Translations under genes and position numbers: made by a program
Assembly: GCA_012798935.1 (NCBI GenBank)
Contig: JAAZMG010000024.1
Span: 1 to 32,048, forward strand
Source of the DNA: Tissierellia bacterium
GTDB taxonomy: Bacteria > Bacillota > Clostridia > Tissierellales > Tepidimicrobiaceae
Length of the DNA stretch: 32,048 nt
Reading direction: 5' to 3'
The notes under the pieces: generated by a model
Database searches by the model: none
Told to the model about the DNA's origin: nothing
What the model saw: only the letters and a program-made list of their open reading frames with translations
Shown here: one piece after another, positions 16,981-23,814 of the stretch
How positions within the stretch are numbered: the first letter of the stretch is position 1
Layout: each line of letters starts with the position of its first letter

Positions 16981-17009
16981 TTGACAACTAGAAGAAAATG
17001 ATGTAAAAT
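16981..17009 (+). promoter_or_regulatory. Promoter of tRNA-Arg (and probably tadA)
   Basis: A consensus TTGACA (16981-16986) and TAAAAT (17004-17009) are 17 bases apart, 23 bases before the mature tRNA 5' end. Confidence 0.75.
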
Positions 17010-17032
17010 ATATTAACGTGAGTACCTTTTGT

Positions 17033-17109
17033 GCATCCGTAGCTCAGAAGGATAGAGCAGCGCCCTCCTAAGGCGTGTGTCGGGGGTTCGATTCCTCTCG
17101 GGTGCACCA
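17033..17109 (+). tRNA. tRNA-Arg, anticodon CCT
   Basis: A complete 77-nt cloverleaf. The acceptor stem GCATCCG (17033-17039) pairs with CGGGTGC (17099-17105) with one G-T pair. The anticodon stem GCGCC/GGCGT flanks loop CTCCTAA with anticodon CCT, reading the rare Arg codon AGG. The T loop is GGGGGTTCGATTCC, the discriminator is A, and CCA is encoded (17107-17109). The tadA ribosome site begins about 10 bases later, so both probably share one transcript. Confidence 0.96.
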
Positions 17110-17131
17110 TATTTATTTTGGTGATGTGTTT

Positions 17132-17584
17132 ATGGATAATATCTATATGAGATTAGCCTTGGAAGAAGCATATAAAGCCTTTAGCACCTATGAAGTACCT
17201 ATAGGTGCTGTTATTGTTCATAATGGCAAAGTCATTGGGAAAGGATATAATAAAAGAGAAACATTAAAGGATCCCTTAGCCCATGCAGAGTTAATTGCTA
17301 TAAAAGAAGCTAGTAACTATTTGGGAGGGTGGAGGCTAATAGATTGCACTATGTATGTAACATTAGAACCCTGCGCTATGTGTGCAGGAGCCATAATGAA
17401 CTCAAGGATAGAAAGACTTGTAATAGGGGCAAAGGATCCTAAAATGGGCTGTTGTGGGTCTGTAGTAAATCTAGTAGATAATCCAAAATTTAATCATAGA
17501 GTAGAAGTAGAGACTGGGGTATTAGAAGATGAATGCAGCAACATAATTACCAACTTTTTCAAACAAATAAGAAAGAACAAATAA
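17132..17584 (+). CDS. tadA: tRNA-specific adenosine deaminase TadA
   Basis: A 150-residue zinc deaminase that converts A34 to inosine in tRNA-Arg(ACG), allowing it to read CGN codons. The zinc and proton-shuttle residues are HAE (His51, Glu53) and PCAMC (Cys81, Cys84), and the length is normal. The frame is open from 17075, but those codons lie inside tRNA-Arg. The ATG at 17132 has only a modest site (GGTGAT, 17120-17125). It is flanked by tRNA-Arg and tRNA-Ser genes, and no terminator is visible before the latter. Confidence 0.95.
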   Translation: MDNIYMRLALEEAYKAFSTYEVPIGAVIVHNGKVIGKGYNKRETLKDPLAHAELIAIKEASNYLGGWRLIDCTMYVTLEPCAMCAGAIMNSRIERLVIGAKDPKMGCCGSVVNLVDNPKFNHRVEVETGVLEDECSNIITNFFKQIRKNK

Positions 17585-17621
17585 ATTAACTTCTAATTTT
17601 TTATATCCCATATCTGTTTTT

Positions 17622-17713
17622 GGAGAGATGTCCGAGAGGTTGAAGGTGGTGGTCTCGAAAACCACTGTGCAGGCCATCCTGTACCGAGGGTTCGAATCCC
17701 TCTCTCTCCGCCA
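17622..17713 (+). tRNA. tRNA-Ser, anticodon CGA
   Basis: A 92-nt class II tRNA. The acceptor GGAGAGA pairs with TCTCTCC, the discriminator is G and CCA is encoded (17711-17713). The anticodon stem GTGGT/ACCAC holds loop CTCGAAA with anticodon CGA, reading UCG. The long variable arm TGTGCAGGCCATCCTGTACCG is the identity element for SerRS. A terminator hairpin follows 8 bases later. Confidence 0.97.
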
Positions 17714-17720
17714 AAAATTT

Positions 17721-17746
17721 CAACCTGGTATATACCAGGTTGTTTT
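17721..17746 (+). terminator. Terminator of the tRNA-Arg/tadA/tRNA-Ser unit
   Basis: CAACCTGGTATATACCAGGTTG (17721-17742) is a perfect palindrome able to form a hairpin, followed by TTTTC. After it, 17747-17907 is AT-rich with no gene or recognised RNA; ACACT/AGTGT around 17827-17853 is the only minor inverted repeat. Confidence 0.8.
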
Positions 17747-17907
17747 CGTATCAATTCCTATTAATTAATAAAAAAACAATAAAAATGGTTGAAATTTTTT
17801 TATTAATGCGTTAAAGTAATAAAGAGACACTCTAACCGAATAAACTAAGTGTAGGAGGACTATATCTAATATAATTTTGCAAATATTTAGAATATTAAAA
17901 AAACTAC

Positions 17908-17936
17908 TTGACATTTAAGGAACAAAGGTATATATT
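17908..17936 (+). promoter_or_regulatory. Promoter of the first NSS transporter gene
   Basis: TTGACA (17908-17913) and TATATT (17931-17936) are 17 bases apart, 34 bases before the ATG at 17970. Confidence 0.7.
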
Positions 17937-17969
17937 AAATAGTAATTTCAAAAAAAAGGGGTGAATAAA

Positions 17970-19340
17970 ATGAGTAACAAATCTAAAGTTAGAACAAAGG
18001 AAGGTTTTAAAAGTAGCTTTGGCTTACTTGCTGCAGCTATAGGTTCTGCAGTAGGCCTAGGCAATATATGGAGGTTTCCATATATTACTGGTAGGTACGG
18101 AGGTGGAGCATTTTTAATCGTTTATTTACTATGTGTGGCAATAATAGGCATTCCTGTTATGATAGCTGAATTTATAATTGGTAGGGAAGGAGAAAAGGAT
18201 GCAATAGGTTCTTACAAAAGATTGGCACCTGAAAGCAAATGGTATATAAGTAGTGTTCTAGGGGTAGGAGCAGCTTTTTTGATTCTAGCATTCTATGGAG
18301 TTGTAACTGGTTGGACTTTTGAATATATAGCTAGTGCAATTCTAAATAGATTTGCAGGTCAAAGTGCTGAAGCAATTGGGGATTATTTTGTAGGTTTTAT
18401 ATCTAGCCCTATGAAACCAATTATTTGGCAAATTATAGCTATGTCTATTACAGCTTTTGTAGTAGCTGCTGGTGTAGAAAAAGGGATTGAAAAGTCTGCT
18501 AAAATATTGGTGCCACTTTTATTATTGATTATTGTTATTTTAGATATTAGAGCTCTTACTTTGCCAGGAGGGAAAGCAGGTTTAGAATTCTTATTTAAAC
18601 CAAAATTTAATGAATTAACAGCAGAAGGTATTTTAGCCGCCTTAGGTCATGCATTTTTCTCTTTAAGTTTAGGTATGGGTATTATGATAACCTATGGTGC
18701 GTATATACCAAAAGATGAAAACCTAGGCAAAACAGCATTAAATGTAAGCATTGCCGACACTTTAATAGCAGTATTAGCTGGTATAGCTATATTCCCAGTG
18801 GTATTTGCATTTAATATAGAGCCTAACAGTGGAGCAGGGCTTGTGTTCATCACCTTACCTAATATTTTTGGTCAAATGCCAGGTGGATATTTATTCTCTA
18901 TCATGTTCTTTGCATTATTAGGTTTAGCAGCTTTAACATCTACCATATCCTTACTAGAGGCAGTAGTTGCTTATGTAATACAAAGGTTTAATATGGAAAG
19001 GGTAAAAGCTACTGTTATCACAGCCACTTTGATTACATTACTTGGCATAGTAGCCTCATTATCCAACGGTGAACTGTCAAATATATCTATAGCTGGATAC
19101 AATATATTTGATTTTCTAGATAATTTAACGGCTGATTTCTTCTTACCTATATCAGCATTGATAAGCTCCTTATTTGTTGGATGGGTGCTAGATAAACAAA
19201 TAGTAGAAAATCAACTTACTAATAACGGAACTATTCAGGTAGGCTATATAAAGGTACTAAGCTTTTTATTTAAAATATTATCTCCAATAGCTATAATAAT
19301 AGTATTTGTTTCCGGAGTAACACAAAGGTGGATAATGTAG
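17970..19340 (+). CDS. Sodium-dependent transporter, NSS (SNF) family, copy 1
   Basis: A 456-residue secondary transporter of the neurotransmitter:sodium symporter (LeuT) fold, expected to import an amino acid or related amine together with Na+. The unwound first helix motif GSAVGLGNIWRFPYITG (about 25-41) holds the sodium and substrate backbone contacts. About eleven or twelve membrane helices follow, with the TM6 region HAFFSLSLGMGIMITYG and the TM8 region LTSTISLLEAV. The start ATG 17970 is chosen over GTG 17961 because AAAGGGGTGA precedes it. A hairpin separates it from a close paralogue. The substrate cannot be called; Trp/Tyr, small neutral amino acids and others are transported in this family. 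Confidence 0.94.
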   Translation: MSNKSKVRTKEGFKSSFGLLAAAIGSAVGLGNIWRFPYITGRYGGGAFLIVYLLCVAIIGIPVMIAEFIIGREGEKDAIGSYKRLAPESKWYISSVLGVGAAFLILAFYGVVTGWTFEYIASAILNRFAGQSAEAIGDYFVGFISSPMKPIIWQIIAMSITAFVVAAGVEKGIEKSAKILVPLLLLIIVILDIRALTLPGGKAGLEFLFKPKFNELTAEGILAALGHAFFSLSLGMGIMITYGAYIPKDENLGKTALNVSIADTLIAVLAGIAIFPVVFAFNIEPNSGAGLVFITLPNIFGQMPGGYLFSIMFFALLGLAALTSTISLLEAVVAYVIQRFNMERVKATVITATLITLLGIVASLSNGELSNISIAGYNIFDFLDNLTADFFLPISALISSLFVGWVLDKQIVENQLTNNGTIQVGYIKVLSFLFKILSPIAIIIVFVSGVTQRWIM

Positions 19341-19347
19341 ATTGGTC

Positions 19348-19386
19348 AATGAGACAGTAGATTATTCTCCTGTCTCATTTACTTTT
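19348..19386 (+). terminator. Terminator/attenuator between the two NSS genes
   Basis: AATGAGACAG (19348-19357) pairs with CTGTCTCATT (19370-19379), then TTACTTTTT. No clear promoter separates it from the second gene, so partial read-through is possible. Confidence 0.7.
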
Positions 19387-19407
19387 TAATTAACAAGGGG
19401 GAATTAG

Positions 19408-20751
19408 ATGGAAAAACGGGAAAGTTTCAAAAGTAGTTTTGGGTTATTTGCAGCAGCTGTTGGTTCAGCTGTAGGACTAGGTAATATTTGGCGTTTTCCA
19501 TATATTACTGGTATGAATGGTGGAGCCGCATTTATTTTAGTTTATTTAATATGTGTTGCTATTATCGGTTTACCTGTATTATTGTCAGAATTTATTATTG
19601 GAAGGGAAGGTAAATCTAACCCTATAGATTCTTTTAAAAATCTTATGCCAAAAGGAAAATGGTATATAAGTGGAATATTAGGAGTTATGGCTGCATTTTT
19701 AATTTTATCTTTTTATAGTGTAATTGCAGGATGGACATTGGAGTATATGATAAAGGCTATAGGAAACCAATTTGCCGGGAAGGATGTCAACCAAATTGAT
19801 GCTATGTTTGGGGACTTTATTAGTAACCCTATAAGACCCATTTTTTGGCAGTTTATTATCCTAAGCTTAACTTGTTATATTGTAGCTAGCGGTGTAGAAA
19901 AAGGGATTGAAAAATATTCTAGCCTATTAGTTCCAGCTTTAATAGTAATTATTATAATCTTAGATATTAGAGCTTTAACTTTACCTGGAGCTTCCGAGGG
20001 ATTAAGTTTTTTATTCAAGCCAGATTTCTCAAAGGTAAATGGAAAGGTTATACTTGATGCTTTAGGTCACTCATTTTTTTCTTTAAGTTTAGGAGCAGGG
20101 ACTATGATTACTTACGGTTCATATATTAAAAACAATGAAAGATTAGGTTCTTCCGCTTTAAATATTGCTATAGCAGATACTCTAATTGCTATTTTAGCAG
20201 GTATAGCTATATTTCCAGTAGTATTTGCTTTTGGTATAGAGCCTGATAATGGGCCAGGCCTTGTATTTATTACATTGCCTAATGTATTTCCCAAAATTCC
20301 AGGAGGATATATATTTGGAATACTATTCTTTTTATTATTAGCTTTAGCTGCTTTAACTAGCACTATATCTATGTTAGAAGTTGTAGTAGCTTTTGGGGTG
20401 GACAGGTTTAAGGCTAGTAGAGAAAGGGTAGCCATTATATCTACAATTTTAATATTTATAGTTGGAATATTTGCCTCTTTGTCCCAAGGCGTTTTAGGGC
20501 ATATATCATTTTTGGGTACGGATTTCCTAGATTTTCTAGATAAGCTAACTGCCAATTACTTTATGACTGCAGGCTCCTTAATAACCATATTGTTTGTAGG
20601 ATGGAAGTTGGATAGAAAAATAACAGATAGGCAATTAACCAACGAAGGTATGCTGGATATAGGATATGTAGATACATTTTACTTTGTAGCTAAATATATC
20701 TCGCCAATAGCTATAATATTAGTATTTTTAGCAAGCGTTGGCATAATATAA
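19408..20751 (+). CDS. Sodium-dependent transporter, NSS (SNF) family, copy 2
   Basis: A 447-residue paralogue of the gene just upstream, with the same LeuT-fold signatures: GSAVGLGNIWRFPYITG (about 19-35), HSFFSLSLGAGTMITYG and LTSTISMLEVVVA. Long stretches are identical or conservatively changed between the two, including SGVEKGIEK, ILDIRALTLPG and FLFKP, so this is a tandem duplication that has diverged. ATG 19408 follows AAGGGGGAAT. The polar loops differ most, for example the region between TM3 and TM5, which may mean different substrates or affinities. A strong terminator follows. Confidence 0.94.
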   Translation: MEKRESFKSSFGLFAAAVGSAVGLGNIWRFPYITGMNGGAAFILVYLICVAIIGLPVLLSEFIIGREGKSNPIDSFKNLMPKGKWYISGILGVMAAFLILSFYSVIAGWTLEYMIKAIGNQFAGKDVNQIDAMFGDFISNPIRPIFWQFIILSLTCYIVASGVEKGIEKYSSLLVPALIVIIIILDIRALTLPGASEGLSFLFKPDFSKVNGKVILDALGHSFFSLSLGAGTMITYGSYIKNNERLGSSALNIAIADTLIAILAGIAIFPVVFAFGIEPDNGPGLVFITLPNVFPKIPGGYIFGILFFLLLALAALTSTISMLEVVVAFGVDRFKASRERVAIISTILIFIVGIFASLSQGVLGHISFLGTDFLDFLDKLTANYFMTAGSLITILFVGWKLDRKITDRQLTNEGMLDIGYVDTFYFVAKYISPIAIILVFLASVGII

Positions 20752-20755
20752 TTTT

Positions 20756-20797
20756 AAAAAAGGTGGTAGGTTTCTCTAAATCTACCACCTTTTTTTA
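20756..20797 (+). terminator. Terminator after the second NSS gene
   Basis: AGGTGGTAG (20761-20769) pairs with CTACCACCT (20782-20790), extended by an A run before and a T run after, giving a long stem with a seven-T tract. Confidence 0.92.
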
Positions 20798-20836
20798 AAT
20801 TTTAAAACAATAGTTTTTATGAGAAAACGTGAAGAA

Positions 20837-20853
20837 GGTCAAGGAAAGTCAAG
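20837..20853 (+). promoter_or_regulatory. Upstream CtsR-like heptad repeat of hsp20
   Basis: GGTCAAG-GAA-AGTCAAG is a direct heptad repeat close to the CtsR operator GGTCAAA-NNN-GGTCAAA, centred about 85 bases upstream of the predicted start of transcription. Confidence 0.6.
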
Positions 20854-20893
20854 GTTTTTCAAAAAAACAGCTGGTTAACATAAAATACGAGAC

Positions 20894-20922
20894 TTGAATA
20901 TTAATATAGTAGATGGTACAAT
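20894..20922 (+). promoter_or_regulatory. Promoter of hsp20
   Basis: TTGAAT (20894-20899) and TACAAT (20917-20922) are 17 bases apart, with a predicted start near 20929, just ahead of the proximal CtsR box. Confidence 0.65.
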
Positions 20923-20932
20923 TTAATTGAAA

Positions 20933-20949
20933 GGTCAAAGAAAGTCAAA
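20933..20949 (+). promoter_or_regulatory. Proximal CtsR operator of hsp20
   Basis: GGTCAAA-GAA-AGTCAAA matches the CtsR heptad direct repeat with one change in the second copy. It covers the start of transcription, the position expected for a repressor released on heat or protein stress. Confidence 0.85.
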
Positions 20950-20977
20950 GTTTAATTTATACAGGGAGGTTGATTTA

Positions 20978-21418
20978 ATGTTTGGAATAACACCTTATAG
21001 AGGATGGCAAAGAGGAATGCCAAGAAGATTTGACTGGGGATTTGACAGAATGTTTAATGCTATGTTAGAAGAATTTGATGACAAATCATCTTATTACCCA
21101 CTTAGAGTTGATATTAAAGAAAAGAATAAGGAATATTTATTAGAAGCAGAAATTCCAGGAGCAAACAAAGAAGAAATATATCTTAAAATTAAAGACGATA
21201 TTTTAACAATAGCTGTAGAAAGAAAAGAAGAAATAAATGAAGAAAAAGAAAATTATATTAGACAAGAAAGAAGATATGGTTCTTTCAAAAGAAGTTTTTA
21301 TGTAGAAGATGTAGACCAAGAAAAGATTAAAGCTAAATTTAAAAATGGAGTATTACAAGTAAAATTACCTAAAAAAGAGTCAGCTCCCCAAAAAGAAAAC
21401 AGAATTCCTATAGAATAG
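20978..21418 (+). CDS. Small heat shock protein, Hsp20/alpha-crystallin family
   Basis: A 146-residue holdase chaperone. The N-terminal arm is short and Arg/Phe-rich (MFGITPYRGWQRGMPRRFDWGF). The alpha-crystallin domain (about 40-130) starts YPLRVDIKEKNKEYLLEAEIPG and ends with the GVLQVKLPK strand, and the C-terminal IPIE is the I-x-I motif used in oligomer assembly. The frame is open from 20927, but ATG 20978 follows AGGGAGGT; the earlier codons lie in the operator region. Two CtsR boxes place it in the CtsR regulon. It is followed by a 45-nt palindrome. Confidence 0.95.
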   Translation: MFGITPYRGWQRGMPRRFDWGFDRMFNAMLEEFDDKSSYYPLRVDIKEKNKEYLLEAEIPGANKEEIYLKIKDDILTIAVERKEEINEEKENYIRQERRYGSFKRSFYVEDVDQEKIKAKFKNGVLQVKLPKKESAPQKENRIPIE

Positions 21419-21427
21419 GCAAAATGC

Positions 21428-21472
21428 AATAACTTTCTTTTTCGGTGCCAGGCACCCAAAAAGAAAGTTATT
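21428..21472. repeat. 45-nt palindromic element with GGTGCC-A-GGCACC core (copy 1)
   Basis: AATAACTTTCTTTTTCGGTGCC (first 20 nt of the arm start at 21428) and the arm 21451-21472 are complementary over 22 positions with one C-C mismatch and a single A between them. It lies between the ends of hsp20 and pncB, which converge, and can terminate transcription from both sides. A sister element with different but compensated arms is at 29045-29089. Confidence 0.85.
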
Positions 21473-21478
21473 TATAAT

Positions 21479-22933
21479 TTATTTATTCTCTTTTAATAAT
21501 CGATCTTTTATATCCCATAATGGTTTAGATAAATCTACAAAATACTCATGAGGACTTTCAAATCTCCGTACCTCTTCCCAAAGAGTATCGATTTGTTGAC
21601 TACAATAATTTCTTATTTCATCTATAGGTGGGTTTTCATAAATACATTTTCCTTTATCAAATATTTTAACTAATAATTTTTTAGCATAGAAATTTGTTAA
21701 GGTTTTTTTCTTCCAAGTATAAAGAGGATGGAATATTTCATAGGGTTTTGTTACATCAATTTTTTCATCATGTAAGGTTACTACGTCGGCAATAGCCTTA
21801 CCAGTATTTTTATTAAACAATCTATAAAGTTGTTTAAATCCAGGAGTAGTAATCTTCCCTACATTTTCGCTGACTTTAATCTTAGGGATTATTTCTCCGT
21901 TTTCTTCAATAGCAGTTAATTTATAGACTCCTCCAAATACAGGTTCGGATCTAGCTGTAATAAGTCTTTCTCCTACACCAAAGGAATCTATTTTTGCTCC
22001 CTGGTTCAATAAGTCTCTTATTACATATTCATCTAAACTACTAGAAGCTACAATAGGACAATCTTCAAATCCAGCTTCATCCAACATCTTTCTTGATTCT
22101 TTAGATAAATATGCAATATCACCACTATCAATCCTTATACCTTTAGGTCTAAATCCCCTAGGTACTATTTCCTCATTGAAGACCTTGATTGCATTTGGAA
22201 CTCCAGAGGTTAGAACGTTATAAGTATCCACTAATAATACGCAATTATCCGGGTAAAGCTCTGCATAAGCTCTGAATGCTTCTAATTCCGTAGGAAAGAT
22301 TTGAATCCAACTATGGGCCATAGTGCCTAATGCAGGGATATTAAAATCTCTATCTACAATAGTGCAAGCAGTACCTATGGCGCCACCAATATATGCAGCT
22401 CTTGCGCCTAGTATGGCTCCTCCGTATCCTTGAGCCCGTCTTGAACCAAATTCCATTACAGGTCGTCCATCGGCAGCTCTAACTATTCTATTAGTTTTTG
22501 TTGCAATAAGACTTTGGTGGTTGATGGTAAGTAAAATCATGGTTTCAATTATTTGAGCTTGGATAATAGGTCCCTTTACTATGACTATGGGTTCACCGGG
22601 AAATATAGGAGTTCCTTCAGGAATAGCCCATACATCACATTGGAAATTAAAATTTCTTAAATAGTCTAAAAAACCTTCGCTGAACATATTTCTACTTCTA
22701 AAATATTCAATATCATCATTGGAAAATCTTAAATTCTTTAAGTATTCTATAAGTTGTTCCACCCCAGCCATTATAGCAAATCCCCCGCCATCGGGAATGG
22801 TTCTAAAAAACATATCAAAATAGGCAATTTTGTCTTCCATGCCTTTTTCAAAATATCCATTGGCCATGGTAAATTCATAGAAATCTGCTAACATAGTTAG
22901 ATTTCTCTTTTCTTTCCAGTCAATACTGTTCAT
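21479..22933 (-). CDS. pncB: Nicotinate phosphoribosyltransferase
   Basis: A 484-residue enzyme that joins nicotinate to PRPP with ATP hydrolysis, giving nicotinate mononucleotide for NAD salvage (Preiss-Handler pathway). Visible features are the N-terminal LADFYEFTMANGYFEKG, the EFGSRRAQG region (161-169), the GTMAHSWIQIFPTELEAF segment with the phosphorylated His207, and the RIDSGDIAYLSKESRKMLDEAGF phosphate-binding stretch. The length fits the longer Bacillota group. The ATG at 22933 follows AAAAGGAG. The promoter region shows no NiaR-type palindrome, unlike the permease gene at 11210, although both belong to niacin use. Confidence 0.96.
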   Translation of the reverse strand: MNSIDWKEKRNLTMLADFYEFTMANGYFEKGMEDKIAYFDMFFRTIPDGGGFAIMAGVEQLIEYLKNLRFSNDDIEYFRSRNMFSEGFLDYLRNFNFQCDVWAIPEGTPIFPGEPIVIVKGPIIQAQIIETMILLTINHQSLIATKTNRIVRAADGRPVMEFGSRRAQGYGGAILGARAAYIGGAIGTACTIVDRDFNIPALGTMAHSWIQIFPTELEAFRAYAELYPDNCVLLVDTYNVLTSGVPNAIKVFNEEIVPRGFRPKGIRIDSGDIAYLSKESRKMLDEAGFEDCPIVASSSLDEYVIRDLLNQGAKIDSFGVGERLITARSEPVFGGVYKLTAIEENGEIIPKIKVSENVGKITTPGFKQLYRLFNKNTGKAIADVVTLHDEKIDVTKPYEIFHPLYTWKKKTLTNFYAKKLLVKIFDKGKCIYENPPIDEIRNYCSQQIDTLWEEVRRFESPHEYFVDLSKPLWDIKDRLLKENK

Positions 22934-22981
22934 TTTTAAAATCTCCTTTTATTTTAATCGTTTATTGTAGCACTTATATTG

Positions 22982-23010
22982 ATTATATTCCTTAAATAAA
23001 GAAAATTCAA
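22982..23010 (-). promoter_or_regulatory. Promoter of pncB
   Basis: Reading the minus strand, TTGAAT (23010-23005) and TATAAT (22987-22982) are 17 bases apart, about 48 bases before the ATG. Confidence 0.65.
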
Positions 23011-23049
23011 CAAAACATATAAAACTTAAAGTGGCAATAATTTATTTAA

Positions 23050-23096
23050 AAAAATAATAGACGGAGGGACCTTGTTTCATTTTAGCCCTCCGTCAT
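23050..23096 (-). terminator. Terminator of an unassigned minus-strand transcript
   Basis: On the minus strand GACGGAGGG (23094-23086) pairs with CCCTCCGTC (23068-23060) around an 18-base loop, followed by TATTATTTTTTT. The T tract is on the minus-strand side only, so it ends transcription coming from about 23390. Confidence 0.75.
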
Positions 23097-23393
23097 TTAA
23101 AATAGAACCAACTACAGTTATTCCAACCCCTAATATCTTTTAAATTTTGAATCTGCAACTTTTTGTAACTCTCCTAACCGTCAAATACCTTACTACTCGA
23201 AAAGAACTTGACTTTTATTTTTTACCTTTACTCCTTATATTATTTTACTTCTTTAAACTACTTTCAACCCCATAAACTTAATACTTTTCAATTGACTCAT
23301 CTAAATAAATTTTGCAATCAAAGGAACTTATAGATACTTAACTGTATTCTTATATTTTACCTATTAGGTTGGAGATAACTATTAGTTCTATTT
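23060..23393 (-). ncRNA. Candidate noncoding RNA or decayed locus, about 340 nt
   Basis: A minus-strand unit bounded by a near-consensus promoter (23400-23428) and a strong terminator (23050-23096) but lacking any open frame of more than about 20 codons with a ribosome site. The longest ATG-started frames encode 15 and 12 residues. It matches none of the RNAs I know by eye (tmRNA, 6S, SRP, RNase P). It could be an independent small RNA or the remains of a dead gene. The stretch 23100-23530 is otherwise AT-rich with nothing else clear. Confidence 0.35.
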
Positions 23394-23399
23394 GCCTTA

Positions 23400-23428
23400 A
23401 TTATATACCAAAATAAGGAATTTGTAAA
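23400..23428 (-). promoter_or_regulatory. Promoter of the unassigned minus-strand transcript
   Basis: On the minus strand TTTACA (23428-23423) and TATAAT (23405-23400) are 17 bases apart, with a predicted start near 23393. Confidence 0.55.
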
Positions 23429-23519
23429 GAAAAATTTTGAAAATTCTAAAAACATCTTTTTAATATAGTGTTTGTATTATATATATACCCATTTATTTAG
23501 AATTAAACATATAAATATA

Positions 23520-23544
23520 TACTTTTAAAAGGGACTATCTCCCT
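23520..23544 (-). terminator. Probable terminator of the feo operon
   Basis: On the minus strand AGGGA (23544-23540) and TCCCT (23534-23530) flank a 5-base loop and are followed by TTTT. The stem is short and overlaps the stop codon of the last gene. Confidence 0.5.
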
Positions 23545-23795
23545 AGTAGTTTTTTCCCTTTTTCAGTAACTGTTATAGATTTTATAGGAATATTATTACA
23601 GGAATTAGAGTAGGGGCAATTGCTACATTTTAGATTACAGCTATTTATAGTTTTTTCCTCTTTGATATAGCCCATTCTATTTAACTGGAAAAAGGCATCT
23701 TCTATTAAACCTTCTGATTTATTTAGTTTTGCAGCAATATTGGTTTTGGATATATAATCTGAATCGTTAATTTCCTTTAGCACATCTTTTAACAA
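23535..23795 (-). CDS. FeoC-like regulator with a cysteine cluster
   Basis: An 86-residue protein with an N-terminal winged helix (about 1-48: VLKEINDSDYISKTNIAAKLNKSEGLIEDAFFQLNRMGYI) and a C-terminal cysteine cluster Cys53, Cys57, Cys60 and Cys66. This is the layout of FeoC-type proteins, which carry an iron-sulfur cluster and associate with FeoB in ferrous iron uptake. The ATG at 23795 lies 19 bases after the feoB stop, completing a feoA-feoB-feoC order. A free-standing Fe-S DNA-binding regulator is the alternative. Confidence 0.8.
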   Translation of the reverse strand: MLKDVLKEINDSDYISKTNIAAKLNKSEGLIEDAFFQLNRMGYIKEEKTINSCNLKCSNCPYSNSCNNIPIKSITVTEKGKKLLGR

Positions 23796-23814
23796 AATAT
23801 CATCTCCCTAAAAT

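Noticed and set aside
17075-17131. N-terminal extension of TadA starting inside tRNA-Arg
   Set aside because: These codons overlap the tRNA, and TadA homologues start near the ATG at 17132.
20112-20555. 147-codon open frame on the minus strand inside the second NSS gene
   Set aside because: It lies wholly antisense to a clear transporter gene, has no recognisable product or ribosome site, and results from the low-complexity codons of membrane helices. The same applies to the minus-strand frames at 11884-12246 and 27993-28337.
22934-23040. Search for a NiaR operator upstream of pncB
   Set aside because: No ACAGGTG/CACATGT-like palindrome is present near the pncB promoter; pncB seems not to share the site seen before the EIIC-like gene.
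23042-23160. Short minus-strand frame reading KILGVGITVVGSILNDGGLK ending at the terminator
   Set aside because: It has no start codon or ribosome site and is preceded by a stop; it is best treated as chance or a remnant.
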